A stretch of 45,361 bases of DNA from Actinomycetales bacterium. GTDB lineage: Bacteria > Actinomycetota > Actinomycetes > Actinomycetales > Dermatophilaceae. Within the stretch, counting starts at the first letter, position 1. Each line of letters opens with the position of its first letter. The DNA lies in the NCBI GenBank assembly GCA_016710645.1, contig JADJVI010000017.1, positions 1-45,361 of the forward strand, in the 5' to 3' direction. Position numbers and translations under genes: made by a program. Of this stretch, positions 17,090-25,556 are shown one piece after another. A model generated the notes under the pieces. The model had not been told where the DNA came from. It made no database searches and worked only from the letters and a program-made list of their open reading frames with translations.

Positions 17090-18025
17090 TCACTCAGCCC
17101 GCGGCAACAACGTCAACAGGGTCGCTTCCGGGCGGCAGGCGAATCGCACCGGCGCCATCGGCGAGGTGCCCAGGCCTGCCGTCACCGCCAGGTATGCCGC
17201 GTCAGCCGGCGCAGCCGACGAGGGCGCGCCCCCAGCGCCTGGCCACCAGCGCGAGACACCCCGCGCCCGCTTGCGGTCCAGGTCGCAATTGGTCACCAGC
17301 GCCCCCATGAAGGGCACGCAGAGCTGCCCCCCATGGGTGTGCCCAGCGATCACCAACCCGGCCCCGTCGGCGGTCATCGCGTCGAGCACCCGCTGATAGG
17401 GCGCATGGGTCACCCCGATGGTCAACGCCGCGTCAGCCGCCGCGGCGCCGGCGACCAGGTCATAACGGTCACGATCCAGGTGCGGGTCGTCCACGCCGAC
17501 GAACTCCAGCGGCAAACCCCTCACCGTCATCCGGGTCCGCGCGTTGGTGAGCTCCACCCAACCGGCGTCGGCCAGCCCCGCGATCAACTCGCCGGTCGGC
17601 AGCGCAGCCGACTGACCGAGCCCCCGCCGATGGGACGTCGTCAGATACAGCGCGGGGTTCTTCAGCCGCGGCGCGAAGTAGTCGTTGGACCCCATGACAA
17701 AGACGCCCGGCAGCCCAAAGAGCGGCTCCATCGCCCGCATCGCCGTGGCCACTGAATCGCGGTGAGCGATGTTGTCGCCGGTGTTGACGACGAGATCCGG
17801 CTCCCACTCGGCCAGGCCGCGCACCCACTCGACCTTGCGGCGCTGGCCCGGCATGAGGTGCATATCCGTCAGATGCAGCACCCGCAGCGGCTCCGAGCCG
17901 GCCGGCAGCACGGGTGCCGACCGATGCCGCAGCGTGAAGAGATTGCGTTCCACCAGCGCGGCATACCCGATCCCCGCGGCACCGGCCGCCGCGAGACCGA
18001 CGGCAGCGCGCGCGAGAGAAGACAT
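17090..18025 (-). CDS. Membrane-anchored metallophosphoesterase
   Basis: About 311 residues from ATG 18025, with GGAGA eight bases upstream. A hydrophobic N-terminus (AAVGLAAAGAAGIGYAALV) should anchor it in the membrane. Calcineurin-like motifs are LHLTDMHLMPG (D-x-H), VVNTGDN (GDN), MGSNDYF (GND-like, here GSNDY), GVTHAPY and GHTHGGQLC (GH-x-H). The set is complete for a binuclear metal centre. This is the YaeI/Rv3683-like family, and its place beside a class A PBP and tRNA-Pro is the conserved actinobacterial arrangement. The natural substrate is unknown; lipid or nucleotide phosphoesters are possible. Confidence 0.88.
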   Translation of the reverse strand: MSSLARAAVGLAAAGAAGIGYAALVERNLFTLRHRSAPVLPAGSEPLRVLHLTDMHLMPGQRRKVEWVRGLAEWEPDLVVNTGDNIAHRDSVATAMRAMEPLFGLPGVFVMGSNDYFAPRLKNPALYLTTSHRRGLGQSAALPTGELIAGLADAGWVELTNARTRMTVRGLPLEFVGVDDPHLDRDRYDLVAGAAAADAALTIGVTHAPYQRVLDAMTADGAGLVIAGHTHGGQLCVPFMGALVTNCDLDRKRARGVSRWWPGAGGAPSSAAPADAAYLAVTAGLGTSPMAPVRFACRPEATLLTLLPRAE

Positions 18026-18163
18026 AGGGCACAGTCTCCCACGCCCCTTCACTTCCCTGTATGCCGTTCAGTCGCCTCCCAGCCCGACTCACCACCCCGG
18101 CCGCGCACCTCCTGCGCGGAAACTCGGGCGACCGGACGGCATACCTGCTGGGAGACTGGGGCC

Positions 18164-18616
18164 ATGAGCAGCCTGAAGGACACCTTCCACACCGATCTCA
18201 CCGCCGCGATCCGGGCGCGCGACGCCGTCGTCTCCGGCACCTTGCGGATGGTGCTGGCCGCGATTACGACCGAGGAAGTCGCCGGCAAGACCGCGCGCGA
18301 GCTCAGTGACGCCGAGGTCCAGAAGGTCGTCAACAAGGAGGCCAAGAAGCGCAAGGAGGCCGCGGCGGCATACACGCAGGCCGGGCGTCCGGAACTCGCC
18401 GCGCGCGAGGAGGCCGAGCTCGCTGTCCTGGAGCGCTATCTCCCGCAGCAGCTGACGGCCGACGAGATCGCGGCGCTGGTCGCCGCTGCGGTGGCCGAGA
18501 CCGGTGCGACCGGTATGCCGCAGCTCGGATTGGTCATGAAGGCACTCCAGCCGCAGGTGGCCGGGCGTGCCGACGGCGCGGCGGTCGCCGCAGCCGTGCG
18601 AGCGGCCCTGAGCTAG
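18164..18616 (+). CDS. GatB/YqeY domain protein
   Basis: 150 residues, the usual length of stand-alone YqeY proteins. It starts MSSLKDTFHTDLTAAIRARD, has the conserved LRMVLAAITTEEV and the VVNKEAKKRKEAAAAY helix, then LERYLPQQLTADEI and the C-terminal GQL-like GLVMKALQPQVAGRADG. The domain is the tail domain of amidotransferase subunit GatB and may contact tRNA; the role of the free form is not settled. It is transcribed divergently from the metallophosphoesterase and converges on the PBP gene, with 8 bases between stops. Confidence 0.9.
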   Translation: MSSLKDTFHTDLTAAIRARDAVVSGTLRMVLAAITTEEVAGKTARELSDAEVQKVVNKEAKKRKEAAAAYTQAGRPELAAREEAELAVLERYLPQQLTADEIAALVAAAVAETGATGMPQLGLVMKALQPQVAGRADGAAVAAAVRAALS

Positions 18617-18624
18617 CCCGCGAG

Positions 18625-21012
18625 CTAGCCCGCCGGAGGTGGCGGCACCACCGGCGGTGCGCTCGGTGGAGCACTCGGGGCGGGCGGTGTGGGGTCAGGG
18701 CCCTTCGAGACGAAGATCTTGACGACCGACCCGCGGGTGGCGCTGCCGGTCGGCGAGCTGCCGATGACGGCGCCGACTCGGGCATTGGAGTAGGTCCCCA
18801 CCACGCGTGGGGTGAAGCCGGCCTGGATGAGGATCGCCTTGGCGTCATCGAGCGACCGGCGCGAGATCGACGGGACGTCGACCTTCTCGCCGTTGACGAT
18901 CTTGTCGCTCGCTCTCGCGAACGGCGTCACCGCGACCCCGGACAGGGCCCGGTCCATGATCGCCTTCCACGTGGGGGCGGCGATGCTCGCGCCGAAGACA
19001 ACGCGGTAGTACTGCCCGGCCAGGCGGACGTTGTCGAGCACCCGCGCGTTGTTCTTGTCGTCCGGGGTGCCGACCCATACGGCGGTCGAGAGCTGCGGGG
19101 TAAAGCCGACGAACCACGTCTCGTTGTTGCCGTCGGTCGTGCCGGTCTTGCCGGCGGCCGGCCGCCCGCCAGAAAGCGCGCTCCGCGCAGCCGTGCCCTT
19201 GCCCTTGAGCACGTTCGTGAGGATGTCGGTGACGCCACGCGCGACATCGGCATCGACCCGACGTTCACAAGCGCTGCCCAAAGCGGGCACCGGGAGGGCT
19301 TTGCCACCCTTGCTGATCGAGGCGATCGGCGTGGGCGGGCAGTAAACTCCGTCGTTGGCCAGGGTCTGATAGGACGACGCCACCGTCAGCGGCGAGACCG
19401 AGTCGGTGCCGAGGATGACCGCCGACGGGAAGGGCTGCATCTCCTGGCCGTTGGAGCGGTGCAGGCCCATGCGGAACTCGGTCTCGCGGACCTTGCACAC
19501 ATCGACCTGAGCCGCCAGGGCCACGAAGGCGGTGTTGATCGAGCGCGCCGTGGCTTCCACGAGGGTCATGTCCTCGCCGCCGGCGGTCTCGTCGTTGCGC
19601 ACCGGCCAACCACCGCCGTCGACCCCGCACTCGCCTGGGACGTCCTTGCTCGTGTATTTGTGGGCCTGCGTCGGGCTGGCCTTCTCGGCATACACGCTGG
19701 CTGTGGTGGGGTACCCCGCCTCCAGCGCCGTGACGAGGGTGAAGGCCTTGGCGGTCGAGCCGAAGCCGAAGCCCATGCTCGCGCCGTACTTCTGGTCGAC
19801 GGCCCAGTTGACCGCGGTCTCACCGGGCTTGGAGGGTTTGACGTTGTAGTCGGTGTTCTGGGCGATCGCCTTGACCCCACCGGTCTTGACGTCGACGATC
19901 GCGCCCGCCGACCCGATCTCCTGGTCGTTGCCGATCGGGACCCGCGCGGTGATTTCCTCGCGGGCGATCTTCATCAGCGCCGGGTCCATCGTCGTCTGGA
20001 TGGTCAAGCCGCCGCGGTAGATCGCCTGGATGCGCGCCGCCTCACCGGTCCCCAGCACCGCGTCCAACGACGGGTCGAGCTTGAGATAGGCCAAGACGTA
20101 GTCACAGAAGTAGGGGTACTCCGAGGCCATGCAGGAGTTCTTCGCCGGCTTGGGCTTGAGCATGTCGGCGATCTTCAGCGCCTTCGCGGCCGTCCAGTCG
20201 GCGGGTGTGATGACGCCGAGCTCCTTCATCCGGTCGAGGACGATGTTGCGGCGGGCCAGCGCCTTCTCGGGATAGTTGATCGGGTCGGTGGTGCCAGGGT
20301 TCTGGACCGTGCCGGCCAGCAGCGCGGCCTCGGCGATCGACAGGGTCTTGGCAGAGTGACCGAAGTAGTGCTGGGAGGCGGCCTCGACGCCATAGGCCCG
20401 GTCGCCGTAGTAGACGAGGTTGAGGTAACCCTCAAGGATCTGGTCCTTGGTCAGGGTCTTCTCAAGCTGAATGGCGTACTTGAGCTCCTGCACCTTCCGG
20501 GCGTAGTTCTTGGCAGTCACGGCCTTGGCGGTGGCCTTGTCGCCTGACCGAAGGGCGTTCTCCTGCAAGGTGATCTTGACGTACTGCTGGGTCAAGGTCG
20601 ACCCGCCGCCGCCGGTGCTGTCAGAAACCTGGTTGGAGATGAAGGCGCGCAGGATGCCCTGCAGGTCGGCGCCGCCGTGCTCATAGAACCGGTGGTCCTC
20701 GATGGCGATCTGGGCCTGACGCATGATCGGCGCGATCTCCGAGAGCGGCACGATGATGCGGTTCTCGTCGTAGGGCGTGGCGATTTTGCTGCCGTCGGCA
20801 GCGAGGATGACCGACTGCTCCGACAGCGGCGTCGTCGTGAACTCGCTGGGCAGGGAATCGAACAGATCAACCGCAGTCCGCGCGCTGGCGCCAACCGCAC
20901 CGACAGCGGGCATGGCCAAGCCAGCACCGAGCAGGCCCATGACGACAGATGCCACGAGGAACGCCCCGATGAGGCTGACCACGCCGGCGACGTTGGTCGA
21001 CCGTCCATTCAT
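18625..21012 (-). CDS. ponA: Class A penicillin-binding protein with C-terminal PASTA domain
   Basis: 795 residues, bifunctional peptidoglycan synthase on the outer face of the membrane. One N-terminal membrane helix (about 10-40) is followed by the GT51 domain with IAIEDHRFYEHGG (catalytic Glu 105) and GGGSTLTQQYVK. The transpeptidase has the S-x-x-K motif in GFGSTAKAF (Ser about 417), RSINTAF (S-x-N) and AAGKTGTTDGN (K-T-G, about 620). A single PASTA repeat (VPSISRRSLDDAKAILIQAG, about 709-775) and a Pro-rich tail end it. This is the PonA2-like type that neighbours whiB and arsA genes in Actinobacteria. All catalytic motifs are intact. Confidence 0.95.
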   Translation of the reverse strand: MNGRSTNVAGVVSLIGAFLVASVVMGLLGAGLAMPAVGAVGASARTAVDLFDSLPSEFTTTPLSEQSVILAADGSKIATPYDENRIIVPLSEIAPIMRQAQIAIEDHRFYEHGGADLQGILRAFISNQVSDSTGGGGSTLTQQYVKITLQENALRSGDKATAKAVTAKNYARKVQELKYAIQLEKTLTKDQILEGYLNLVYYGDRAYGVEAASQHYFGHSAKTLSIAEAALLAGTVQNPGTTDPINYPEKALARRNIVLDRMKELGVITPADWTAAKALKIADMLKPKPAKNSCMASEYPYFCDYVLAYLKLDPSLDAVLGTGEAARIQAIYRGGLTIQTTMDPALMKIAREEITARVPIGNDQEIGSAGAIVDVKTGGVKAIAQNTDYNVKPSKPGETAVNWAVDQKYGASMGFGFGSTAKAFTLVTALEAGYPTTASVYAEKASPTQAHKYTSKDVPGECGVDGGGWPVRNDETAGGEDMTLVEATARSINTAFVALAAQVDVCKVRETEFRMGLHRSNGQEMQPFPSAVILGTDSVSPLTVASSYQTLANDGVYCPPTPIASISKGGKALPVPALGSACERRVDADVARGVTDILTNVLKGKGTAARSALSGGRPAAGKTGTTDGNNETWFVGFTPQLSTAVWVGTPDDKNNARVLDNVRLAGQYYRVVFGASIAAPTWKAIMDRALSGVAVTPFARASDKIVNGEKVDVPSISRRSLDDAKAILIQAGFTPRVVGTYSNARVGAVIGSSPTGSATRGSVVKIFVSKGPDPTPPAPSAPPSAPPVVPPPPAG

Positions 21013-21229
21013 GGGGCAAGGGTAACCCCCGCCGCTGTCTCAGGCCGGTGCGTGTATCAGGCCGATCGGCGGCGTCTCCTTCCCTGTAGACGTCGCCGCA
21101 GCGCGCCCCGCTCGGTGCGGCGCCGTTCACCAGCCCCGTGATCGATCCGCAATAAATCCACCAACCCGCGCAGAACGGACTAGTCACCCTCGGCCGCAGA
21201 CCACCCACATGGGTCATGGCCGACAGCCG

Positions 21230-21243
21230 TTAGGCGCACCTAA
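21230..21243. promoter_or_regulatory. Palindromic operator-like site upstream of whiB
   Basis: TTAGG-CGCA-CCTAA is a perfect 5+5 palindrome 53 bases before the whiB start, continued as CCTAACCTG. It resembles the half-sites of DtxR/IdeR iron boxes (TTAGG..CCTAA), but the spacing differs from the 19-bp consensus. The intergenic region 21013-21296 also serves the divergent ponA gene. Confidence 0.4.
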
Positions 21244-21296
21244 CCTGCAAGTGGGACGCCTCGGGTGTCGGCGTTCCTGGGAAGTCGGAGGGCGCC

Positions 21297-21605
21297 ATGT
21301 CAACACCAGCCATCGGCACAATGCGTGCCGAATGGGCGCCGCTCGGTGCCTGCGTCACTCTTCCGCCCGACGAATTGTTCGTCCGGGGTGCCGCCCAACA
21401 GCAAGCCAAGATGGTGTGTCAGCGCTGCCCGGTCATTGCCGAGTGCCTTGCCGAGGCCCTCGATAATCGCACCGAATTCGGGGTGTGGGGCGGCATGACT
21501 GAGCGGGAACGCCGGGCGCTCTTGCGGCGCAAGCCCGGCGTGGTGTCGTGGTGGGCCTTGTTCGCATCAGCAGGTGCGGGACGGGCCGACGTCGCGGCCT
21601 CCTGA
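21297..21605 (+). CDS. WhiB-family iron-sulfur regulator (WhiB4-like by context)
   Basis: 102 residues. Four conserved cysteines are C19 (GACVTL), C41 and C44 (VCQRC) and C50 (AEC), which should hold a 4Fe-4S cluster. The GVWGG turn (62-66) and the basic RERRALLRRK segment follow and would bind DNA or sigma factor. The location between ponA and the arsA pair matches M. tuberculosis whiB4 (Rv3681c), a redox-responsive regulator, so WhiB4 type is inferred from synteny. The start MSTPAIGTMR is preceded by CGGAGGGCGCC. Confidence 0.93.
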   Translation: MSTPAIGTMRAEWAPLGACVTLPPDELFVRGAAQQQAKMVCQRCPVIAECLAEALDNRTEFGVWGGMTERERRALLRRKPGVVSWWALFASAGAGRADVAAS

Positions 21606-21684
21606 AAAAAGACGCGCGGCCGAGCGGGAGCCTCGGGGGTTTCTTCTGGGGGGAGGATGCCTTTGCTCTGCCCGGCCGCGCGTC
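21606..21684 (-). terminator. Terminator of the arsA operon
   Basis: GACGCGCGGCCG (21611-21622) pairs with CGGCCGCGCGTC (21673-21684) around a loop of about 50 bases. On the minus strand the stem is followed by six T (21605-21610 region), right against the whiB stop. It would end the convergent arsA transcript. The segment 21685-21794 also holds two GGTATGCCG words. Confidence 0.7.
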
Positions 21685-21794
21685 CCTTCCCGCCCCACGC
21701 GCCAAGAACACCAGGCCGGTATGCCGTGCGCTCGCCTTCGCACACCGGCGCCGGTATGCCGTCCCGCTGGTTGACGCGGGCGGGGTTCGCCAGG

Positions 21795-22928
21795 TCAGCC
21801 GGCCAGGCCGACGCCGACCTCGCGGAGACCGTCGAGGTCGTGGACGTCCTGAGCTAACGCCGCAACGGTGACCACCGGGATGCCCGGATGGCCAGCCGTG
21901 AACCGCCGCACCAAATTGCGTTGCCGGGCAGCCAGATCCGAGAGCCCGGCATGCAGGGACAGCACCGCAGCGCTCTCGACCCGGCCGGCCTCCTCCAGCG
22001 CCTCGGCCGCAGCGCGGGCCCGGGATGCCGACAATCCCGCGGCCGGCTCGGGAGCGAGCCGGTTGACGACGACCCCGGCGAGCGGCATGCCGTCGCTGTC
22101 CAAGCGCGCCACGAAGTAACTCGCCTCTCGCAAGGCATCGCGCTCGGGAGCCGCGACGACCACGAAGGCCGTGCCGCCGTCCTTGAGCAGCGCATAGGTC
22201 TGGTCGGCCCGATCGCGGAAGCCGCCGAACATCGTGTCGAGCGCATTGACGAAGGTCTTCACGTCGCGCAACATCTCGCCGCCGAGCACGGTCGTGAGCG
22301 TCTTGGAGACCAGGCCGATGCCGACGTTGACCAGCCGCAAGGCCCCGCGTCCGCCGACCTTCGCGGGGGCCGAGATGAGCCGGATGAACCGTCCGTCCAG
22401 GAACGACCCGAGTCGCTTGGGGGCATCGAGGAAGTCCAGGGCCGAGCGGGAGGGCGGGGTGTCGACGACAACGAGGTCCCACCGGCCGTCGCGGTCGGCC
22501 TGGGCGCGCAGTTGCCCGAGCTTCTCCATCGCCATGTATTCCTGTGTGCCGGCGAACGAGGAGGACACCGCTTGATAGAACGGGTTGGCGAGGATCTGGG
22601 CGGCGTGATCGGGGGAGGCGTGGGCGAGCACGACCTCGTCGAAGGTGCGCTTCATGTCGAGCATCATCGCGTCGAGGTGCCCGCCGGCCGACTCGTCCAG
22701 GCCGGCGACCGGACGCGGGGTGTTGTCCAGCTCGACCAGGCCGAGCGACTGCGCCAGCCGCCGCGCAGGGTCGATGGTCAGCACGCACACGCGGCGCCCT
22801 GACTCGGCGGCACGCAGCGCCAAAGCCGCTGCCGTCGTGGTCTTTCCGACACCTCCCGACCCGCAACAGACGACGATCCGGGTATGCCGGTCGGCCAAGA
22901 CCGCGTCGAGGTCCAGTGCAGTGCTCAT
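21795..22928 (-). CDS. ArsA/GET3-family ATPase, second of a pair
   Basis: 377 residues. The deviant Walker A CCGSGGVGKTTTAAALAL has the two-lysine-type P-loop of the ArsA/MinD class. LTIDPARRLAQSLGL is the A-prime region and VVVDTPPSRSALDFLD is Switch II. The protein is cytosolic and of one-domain size, so it should pair with a partner. It overlaps the upstream ArsA gene by four bases (ATGA), implying the two work as a heterodimer like Rv3679/Rv3680, which are linked to redox balance in mycobacteria (established for that pair; inferred here). No ArsB pump gene is nearby, so arsenic export is unlikely. Confidence 0.9.
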   Translation of the reverse strand: MSTALDLDAVLADRHTRIVVCCGSGGVGKTTTAAALALRAAESGRRVCVLTIDPARRLAQSLGLVELDNTPRPVAGLDESAGGHLDAMMLDMKRTFDEVVLAHASPDHAAQILANPFYQAVSSSFAGTQEYMAMEKLGQLRAQADRDGRWDLVVVDTPPSRSALDFLDAPKRLGSFLDGRFIRLISAPAKVGGRGALRLVNVGIGLVSKTLTTVLGGEMLRDVKTFVNALDTMFGGFRDRADQTYALLKDGGTAFVVVAAPERDALREASYFVARLDSDGMPLAGVVVNRLAPEPAAGLSASRARAAAEALEEAGRVESAAVLSLHAGLSDLAARQRNLVRRFTAGHPGIPVVTVAALAQDVHDLDGLREVGVGLAG

Positions 22929-23971
22929 CGGCTGCCTGCAGTGACGCGGACGGTCATCCCTTGCTCGGTGAGCAGCCCGGCGATCTCCCGCAGCGCGTCG
23001 GGGTCGATGCCGTCCAGCAGCGCAGGGACGGTGACGATCGGCAGGTCGAGCTGCTCCAACGCCTGGAGGTGGGTGAGCTCCAGGTCCTCACGGGTGGCGT
23101 GGTCGCGCACCTGCTCGACCAGGGCCGACACCAGCGCCGGCTTGGCCTCGATCCCGACGGTGGGCAGATCGTCGGTGAGGGCGTGGACCAATTCGACGAG
23201 GTCCACCCCCGCGAAGTCCTCGCCGTCGGCCAAGCGGGCCTGGTTGACGACGATCGCGCCCATCGCCATCCCGAGGCCACGCAACTCGGCGACCGCGTCG
23301 ATGGTCTCCTGGACCGGCATCTCCTCCAGCAGGGTGACGACGTGGATCCGGGTGGCGGGGGAGGTGAGCAACTCGTTGACCGAATCGCCTTGCGCGCGAA
23401 TCGGACCCATCCGAGCCAGCCCGGCGACCTCGGACCCCACGGTGAGGAATCGCCCGATCCGGCCAGTCGGCGGGGCGTCCAGGACGATGGCGTCATAGGC
23501 CAAGGGCGTGGTGTCGCTGTGCCGGTGGTGCTTGGAGTCCACGCGCCGGCGGCTGGCTTCGTAGACCCGCCCGATGAGCAGGACGTCGCGCACGCCGGGG
23601 GCGATGGTCGTCGCGAAGTCGATGGCGCCGAAGCGCTCCAACACCCCTCCGGCCCGGCCGAGTTTGTAGAACAGCTGGAGGTATTCCAACAGCGCCGCCT
23701 TGGCATCGACGGCGAGCCCGACCACCTGACCGCCGTGGTCATACGACACGATCGGCACTTCGGTCGGCGGTAGCGGCGGCACGTCGAAGGCCTGGCTGAT
23801 CCCTTGCCGGTCCTCGACCTCGGCGAGCAGCACCCGCGCACCCCGCCCGGCCAACGCCAGCGCCAAGGCCGCAGCCACGGTCGTCTTGCCGGTGCCACCT
23901 TTGCCGGTGACGACGTGCAGCCGGACGCCGGGCCACCCGCTCGCGCGGGCGGGTGGTGACGTGGACGGCAT
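22925..23971 (-). CDS. ArsA/GET3-family ATPase, first of a pair
   Basis: 348 residues from ATG 23971; a longer frame to 24070 is open, but the MPSTSPPARASGWPGVRLHV start leads directly into the P-loop VVTGKGGTGKTTVAAALALA. LLAEVEDRQGISQAF and LDAPPTGRIGRFL (Switch II) follow. The start codon itself lies inside a GGTATGCCGT word that forms a 9-bp inverted repeat with a second copy 7 bases upstream (23965-23989). Together with the downstream ATPase it forms a two-gene operon, divergent from the DUF4177 gene. Confidence 0.9.
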   Translation of the reverse strand: MPSTSPPARASGWPGVRLHVVTGKGGTGKTTVAAALALALAGRGARVLLAEVEDRQGISQAFDVPPLPPTEVPIVSYDHGGQVVGLAVDAKAALLEYLQLFYKLGRAGGVLERFGAIDFATTIAPGVRDVLLIGRVYEASRRRVDSKHHRHSDTTPLAYDAIVLDAPPTGRIGRFLTVGSEVAGLARMGPIRAQGDSVNELLTSPATRIHVVTLLEEMPVQETIDAVAELRGLGMAMGAIVVNQARLADGEDFAGVDLVELVHALTDDLPTVGIEAKPALVSALVEQVRDHATREDLELTHLQALEQLDLPIVTVPALLDGIDPDALREIAGLLTEQGMTVRVTAGSR

Positions 23972-23989
23972 ACCCAGAGCGTATGCCGT
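23965..23989. repeat. Inverted pair of the ACGGCATAC word at the arsA operon start
   Basis: ACGGCATAC (23965-23973) and GTATGCCGT (23981-23989) are perfect reverse complements around a 7-base loop. They overlap the start codon of the first ArsA gene and could fold over its ribosome binding region. Confidence 0.75.
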
Positions 23990-24019
23990 TCCGTCGGCCC
24001 TCCCCTCTAGAGTGACCGC

Positions 24020-24193
24020 ATGAGCGCACTCACCACGTGGGAATACGCCACCGTCCCCCTCATCGTCCATGCCACCAAGGCGATCCTCGACCAGTGGGGA
24101 GCCGACGGCTGGGAACTCGTGCAGGTCGTGCCCGGGCCCGACGGCACCAGCCTGGTCGCCTACCTCAAGCGCCCCAAGAACGTCGGTGCCTGA
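24020..24193 (+). CDS. Small DUF4177-like protein
   Basis: 57 residues: MSALTTWEYATVPLIVHATK followed by a QWGADGWELVQVVPGPDG segment and SLVAYLKRPK. The W-E-Y start and the GWELVQV core are typical of DUF4177 proteins, small cytosolic proteins of unknown function commonly found just before RidA in this actinobacterial locus. The stop overlaps the next start (TGATG), so it heads the operon with RidA, Nudix and MBL genes. Confidence 0.85.
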   Translation: MSALTTWEYATVPLIVHATKAILDQWGADGWELVQVVPGPDGTSLVAYLKRPKNVGA

Positions 24194-24681
24194 TGGGCGC
24201 GCTGGGTCAGGTCGAGTCGCGGCTCGCGGCGATGGGGATCACGGTCCCCGACGTGGTCATGCCGGTCGGGGCTTATGTCCCCGCGCTGCGCGAGGGTGAC
24301 CTCGTGTTCACCTCCGGCCAATTGCCGATGGTCGACGGCGCCATGGCCGCCACCGGCCAGGTCGGCGAGGGCGAGGGATTGGTCAGCCCAGCGCAGGCCA
24401 AGGAGTTGGCCGCCGCGAGCGCTCTCAACGCCATCGCCGCGGTCAAGTCGGTCATAGGTGACCTCGACCTGGTGACCCGCGTGGTCAAGGTCGTCGGATT
24501 CGTGGCCTCCGACCCGGCCTTCACCGGCCAGCCGGGCGTCGTCAACGGGGCCAGCGAGCTGCTCGGCGCCGCCTTCGGAGATGCGGGTGTGCACGCCCGA
24601 TCCGCCGTGGGTGTGGCAGCGCTGCCGCTCGGGGCATCGGTCGAGGTCGAGATCGTCGTCTCGGTCGCGCCGCGCGACTGA
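24193..24681 (+). CDS. RidA/YjgF-family protein
   Basis: 162 residues. It starts at ATG 24193, overlapping the DUF4177 stop. The sequence shows GAYVPALREGDLVFTSGQLP, then AKELAAASALNAIAAVKSV and the C-terminal ARSAVGVAALPLGASVEVEI, all landmarks of the RidA fold. RidA proteins hydrolyse reactive enamine/imine intermediates from PLP enzymes as trimers. The usual catalytic Arg before V near residue 120-130 is in ARSAVGVAALP. It belongs to the longer YjgH-like subgroup, so the exact substrate is uncertain. Confidence 0.9.
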   Translation: MGALGQVESRLAAMGITVPDVVMPVGAYVPALREGDLVFTSGQLPMVDGAMAATGQVGEGEGLVSPAQAKELAAASALNAIAAVKSVIGDLDLVTRVVKVVGFVASDPAFTGQPGVVNGASELLGAAFGDAGVHARSAVGVAALPLGASVEVEIVVSVAPRD

Positions 24682-24695
24682 CCAGGAGGCCCGCT

Positions 24696-25556
24696 GTGCC
24701 GAGCGTGATCCGTGACTTCCCCACCCGGCATACCCCTGCCCTGGACGCGCACGCGCGCGAGTGGGAGGCGGCTGGCCGCCCGGCCGCCCCTCCCGCTCGC
24801 CCGGCCGCGACGGTCATGCTGGTGCGCGATCGCGAGGGCAGTCAGGGGGTCGCGCCGGGCGTCGAGGTCTTCATGTTGCTGAGGGTGGCGACGATGGCCT
24901 TCGCGCCCAACACCATGGTCTTCCCGGGCGGTGGGGTCGACCGGCGCGACGGCGCCGAGCTGCCCTGGGCCGGCCCGCCGGTGCATGCCTGGGCCGCGCG
25001 CCTTGACTCCGACGAGCAGCTCACCCGCGAGATCCTCGTCGCGGCGGTGCGTGAAGTCTTCGAGGAGTGCGGCGTGCTCTTCGCGTCGCGGCTGGAGGAC
25101 GGGCGGCTGGTCGACACCCGCAGTGAACGCTGGCAGACCCTGCGTCAGCGGCTGGTTGCCCGGGAGGCGTCCCTGGGCGAGGTCTTGCGCGACGAAGAGC
25201 TGCTGCTGCGCACGGATTTGCTTCGGGCGCATGCGCATTGGATGACACCTGAGATCGAGCCCCGCCAGTTCGACGCGCGGATCTTCGCCGCCGTGATGCC
25301 CGAGGGTGCCACGGCCGACGGGGAGACCAGCGAGGCCCAGCATTCCGGCTGGTTCCGGCCCGAGGAGGTGCTCGCCGAGCGTGAAGCCGGCCGGGCCATC
25401 CTCATGCCGCCCACCGTGGTGTGCCTGGAAGACCTCGCCCGGGCTGGCAGCGCCGCCGAGTTCTTCGCCCAGGAGCCGGTGATCCGGCTCATCCGTCCGG
25501 TGCTCGCCCGCAACGACGCCGGGGAAATGGTCACCCGCGCGCAGTTGCCGCGCTGA
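24696..25556 (+). CDS. Nudix hydrolase with an insertion in the Nudix box
   Basis: 286 residues from GTG 24696 (GGAGG seven bases earlier). ATVMLVRD and VFMLLRVATMAFAPNTMVFPGGGVD open the Nudix fold. The Nudix box is split: GGGVDRRDG is followed by a 30-residue insert before TREILVAAVREVFEECGVLF, which carries the R-E-x2-E-E helix. This is the NUDT19-like layout, linked to CoA or acyl-CoA diphosphate hydrolysis. The C-terminal part has SGWFRPEEVL. The start follows RidA by 14 bases and the stop overlaps the MBL start, so it is within one operon. Confidence 0.88.
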   Translation: MPSVIRDFPTRHTPALDAHAREWEAAGRPAAPPARPAATVMLVRDREGSQGVAPGVEVFMLLRVATMAFAPNTMVFPGGGVDRRDGAELPWAGPPVHAWAARLDSDEQLTREILVAAVREVFEECGVLFASRLEDGRLVDTRSERWQTLRQRLVAREASLGEVLRDEELLLRTDLLRAHAHWMTPEIEPRQFDARIFAAVMPEGATADGETSEAQHSGWFRPEEVLAEREAGRAILMPPTVVCLEDLARAGSAAEFFAQEPVIRLIRPVLARNDAGEMVTRAQLPR

